Shown here in pieces: positions 62,165-64,000 of a DNA stretch of 64,000 bases. Every line of letters starts with the position of its first letter. Positions within the stretch are counted from its first letter, which is position 1. Source of the stretch: Pseudomonas asplenii (GTDB taxonomy: Bacteria; Pseudomonadota; Gammaproteobacteria; Pseudomonadales; Pseudomonadaceae); the NCBI RefSeq assembly GCF_900105475.1, contig NZ_LT629777.1:1984001-2048000 (forward strand), in the 5' to 3' direction. The translations under genes were made by a program, and so were the position numbers. Under the pieces are notes generated by a model that searched no databases, was not told where the DNA came from, and was given only the letters and a program-made list of their open reading frames with translations.

Positions 62165-63304
62165 TCACAGCGCTATTCGGTTCATGTAGTTGCCGAACGC
62201 CTGCAGGTAACGCGGGATCGGGATCAGGAAGGCATCGTGGCCTTGCGGGGCGTCGATTTCCAGGTAGCAGACGTCCTTGCGCGCGGCCATCAGCGCATCC
62301 ACCAGTTCCCGCGAGCGGGCCGGCGAGAAGCGCCAGTCGGTGGTGAACGACATCACGCAGAAGCTGGCCTTGGCGTCGGCGAAGGTCTTCGCCAGGTCGT
62401 TGTCGAAATTGGCCGCGGGGTCGAAGTAGTCCAGGGCCTTGGTCATGACCAGGTAGGTATTGGCGTCGAAACGTCCGGAAAATTCCTCGCCCTGGTAGCG
62501 CAGATAGCTTTCGACCTGGAACTCGACACTGTGGAAGTCGTAGTTGAGCTTGTCGCTCTTGAGCCCGCGGCCGAATTTTTCGCCCATGGAGTCGTCGGAG
62601 AGGTAGGTGATATGCCCGACCATTCGCGCCAGCATCAACCCGCGCTTGGGAATCACGCCGTGTTCCTGGAAAGAGCCGCCGTGGAATTCGGGGTCGGTGA
62701 GGATCGCCTGGCGTGCGACTTCGTTGAAGGCGATGTTCTGCGCCGACAGCTTGGGCGCCGAGGCGATGGCGACGCAATGGCGAACGCGATCCGGGTAGGT
62801 GATGGTCCATTGCATGGCCTGCATGCCACCAAGGCTGCCGCCGACCACTGCGGCCCATTGGCCGATACCGAGGCGATCGGCAAGGCGCGCCTGGCTGTGC
62901 ACCCAGTCTTCCACGGTCAGTACCGGGAAGTCGGCGCCGAAGGGTTTGCCGGTCTCCGGGTTGAGACTGCTCGGGCCGGTGGAACCGTTGCAGCCGCCAA
63001 GGTTGTTCAGGCTGACCACGAAGAACTTGCGGGTATCGATCGGCTTGCCGGGGCCGATGCAGCTATCCCACCAGCCGGGCTTGCGGTCTTCAGCGCTGTG
63101 GTAGCCCGCCGCGTGATGATGGCCGGACAGGGCGTGACAGATCAGCACCGCGTTGCTCGCCGTGGCGTTGAGGGTGCCGTAGGTTTCGTAGATCAGGTCG
63201 TAGGCCGGCAGGGAGCGACCACAGGCCAGGGCCAGGGGCTCGCTGAAGTGTGCCGTTTGCGGCACGACCAGCCCGACGGAATCGTGGGGAAAGACAGTGG
63301 ACAT
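62165..63304 (-). CDS. metX: Homoserine O-acyltransferase MetX
   Basis: A 379-residue alpha/beta-hydrolase-fold enzyme that acylates homoserine for methionine synthesis. The nucleophile elbow is [14 protein letters not shown] (Ser near residue 155), the oxyanion region [13 protein letters not shown] is near residue 57, and the final acid and His are in [15 protein letters not shown] and [11 protein letters not shown] near the C-terminus. Whether it uses acetyl- or succinyl-CoA cannot be told surely; many Pseudomonas MetX use succinyl-CoA. A GTGGGAGCC palindrome precedes it. Confidence 0.94.
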   Translation of the reverse strand: MSTVFPHDSVGLVVPQTAHFSEPLALACGRSLPAYDLIYETYGTLNATASNAVLICHALSGHHHAAGYHSAEDRKPGWWDSCIGPGKPIDTRKFFVVSLNNLGGCNGSTGPSSLNPETGKPFGADFPVLTVEDWVHSQARLADRLGIGQWAAVVGGSLGGMQAMQWTITYPDRVRHCVAIASAPKLSAQNIAFNEVARQAILTDPEFHGGSFQEHGVIPKRGLMLARMVGHITYLSDDSMGEKFGRGLKSDKLNYDFHSVEFQVESYLRYQGEEFSGRFDANTYLVMTKALDYFDPAANFDNDLAKTFADAKASFCVMSFTTDWRFSPARSRELVDALMAARKDVCYLEIDAPQGHDAFLIPIPRYLQAFGNYMNRIAL

Positions 63305-63394
63305 CGACCCTGCTCACGCTTGAATGAGGCGTAAGTCTAATGAGCGGGGGGATCAGCGGCAAGCAGCGCGGGCCGTGCCTGCTGGGGAGCGAAT

Positions 63395-63426
63395 CTTGTG
63401 GGAGCCGGCCAGCCGGCTCCCACAAG
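63395..63426. repeat. REP palindrome
   Basis: Perfect 15-base arms CTTGTGGGAGCCGGC and GCCGGCTCCCACAAG with a 2-base centre, between yggT and metX (both minus strand). It shares the GTGGGAGCCGGC core with the other REPs. Confidence 0.9.
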
Positions 63427-63450
63427 GGCAAGTTGCCTTGCAGTGGTGCA

Positions 63451-64000
63451 TCAGATCAGGCGGAACAGCACTTCAGGCATGCCGCTCATCACCGCCAGCG
63501 GCGGGATCACGTAGCTCTGCAGCAACTGGATCACCAGGAAGGCCAGGATTGGCGAGATATCCAGGCCACCGAGGTTCGGCAGGATCTTGCGAAAGGGCGC
63601 CAGCACCGGCTCGCTGATCTGGTACACCAGCTCGGCCGCCGGGCTTTGGCTGCTGGGTGCGACCCAGGAGAGGATCACGCTGATGATCATGGCGAAGAAG
63701 AACACCTTGAGGAACAGCGAGGTGATACCGATGATCGCCCAGATCAGCAGGTAGCCGATATGGCCGGTCATGCCGTAGCTGAGCAGCAGGATCACCGCCA
63801 TCAGCAGCATCTGCACGATGATCGCCAACACCAGCGAGGACATGTCCAGGCCGAACAGGCTCGGGATCACCCGGCGCATCGGCTTGAGCAGCGGCTGGGT
63901 GGCCTTCACGGTGAATTGGCAGAGCGGGTTATAGAAGTTGGCCCGTACCAGTTGCAGGATGAAGCGCAGCAGCACCACCAACAGATACAGGCTGCCCAGG
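63451..64000 (-). CDS. YggT-family membrane protein, 5' end outside the window
   Basis: The frame is open to the right edge; at least 183 residues are present, and the family is about 195 residues long. Two tandem YggT repeats are visible, each with an LRFILQLVRANFYNPLCQ- or ILSWVAPSSQ-like turn followed by PxxxPFRKILPN or PLLKPMRRVIPS. The protein is an integral membrane protein of uncertain function (osmotic or division roles have been suggested). In many bacteria yggT lies beside proC. The true start lies beyond base 64000, and the GTG at 63981 is internal. Confidence 0.88.
   Translation of the reverse strand, partial: LGSLYLLVVLLRFILQLVRANFYNPLCQFTVKATQPLLKPMRRVIPSLFGLDMSSLVLAIIVQMLLMAVILLLSYGMTGHIGYLLIWAIIGITSLFLKVFFFAMIISVILSWVAPSSQSPAAELVYQISEPVLAPFRKILPNLGGLDISPILAFLVIQLLQSYVIPPLAVMSGMPEVLFRLI

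Overview
The window is a contiguous piece of a Pseudomonas chromosome, most likely from the P. fluorescens/putida side of the genus. It has GC-rich coding DNA, Pseudomonas-typical proteins (long ThyA, EI-Ntr PtsP, phosphorylcholine phosphatase, LaoABCR-like operon, MetX/MetW pair) and intergenic REP-type palindromes with a GTGGGAGCCGGCTTGC core. Most of it is core housekeeping sequence. I see no insertion sequences, prophage, tRNA or rRNA genes, or CRISPR arrays.

Layout. 1-9920: core block with the ilvA tail, an SDR/DoxX fusion flanked by two DUF2269 membrane proteins, a HAD phosphatase, rppH-ptsP, a TANGO2-like protein, a TSUP transporter and lgt-thyA. 9934-12918: divergent cadR/cadA metal-resistance pair with an obvious MerR-type operator and a (GATCAC)n-encoded Asp-His tract. 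12922-19896: a LysR regulator, a three-gene ABC importer of the 2-aminoethylphosphonate type, and two catabolic genes (FAD oxidase and PhnZ-like HD oxygenase). 20085-25485 (system A): a peptide-export locus with a 52-residue peptide carrying a double-glycine-type leader, an HlyD-like adaptor, a C39-peptidase ABC exporter, an LpxL-like acyltransferase and an EF-hand protein. 25515-33545: a GTPase/DUF2868 pair, folA, tcyP, pchP and ilvD. 33851-36390 (system B): a 22-codon ORF with a very strong ribosome binding site, a strong stem-loop, a SagB/ThcOx-family flavin dehydrogenase and an MFS exporter, preceded by an AT-rich promoter region with tandem operator-like repeats. 36520-51127: rlmI, an HDOD protein, mutM, a ferredoxin, coaD, the lao-like alcohol oxidation operon with its TetR regulator, a sulfurtransferase, an alpha/beta hydrolase, rsmD and an M16 peptidase pair. 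51483-64000: ftsY-ftsE-ftsX-rpoH, mtgA, DUF423, thiS-thiG, trmB, DUF3392, hemW-rdgB-DUF4426-metW-metX and yggT.

The two loci most worth attention are the small-peptide systems A and B. Both contain a very short peptide gene that automated gene calling would miss. A has all the parts to cleave and export its peptide, plus a lipid-acyltransferase homologue that could modify the peptide or the cell envelope. B pairs a tiny peptide with an azole-forming-type dehydrogenase, but without the YcaO cyclodehydratase that such enzymes usually need, and ends in its own exporter. Both are inferences from gene content and motifs; no product can be named from the sequence.
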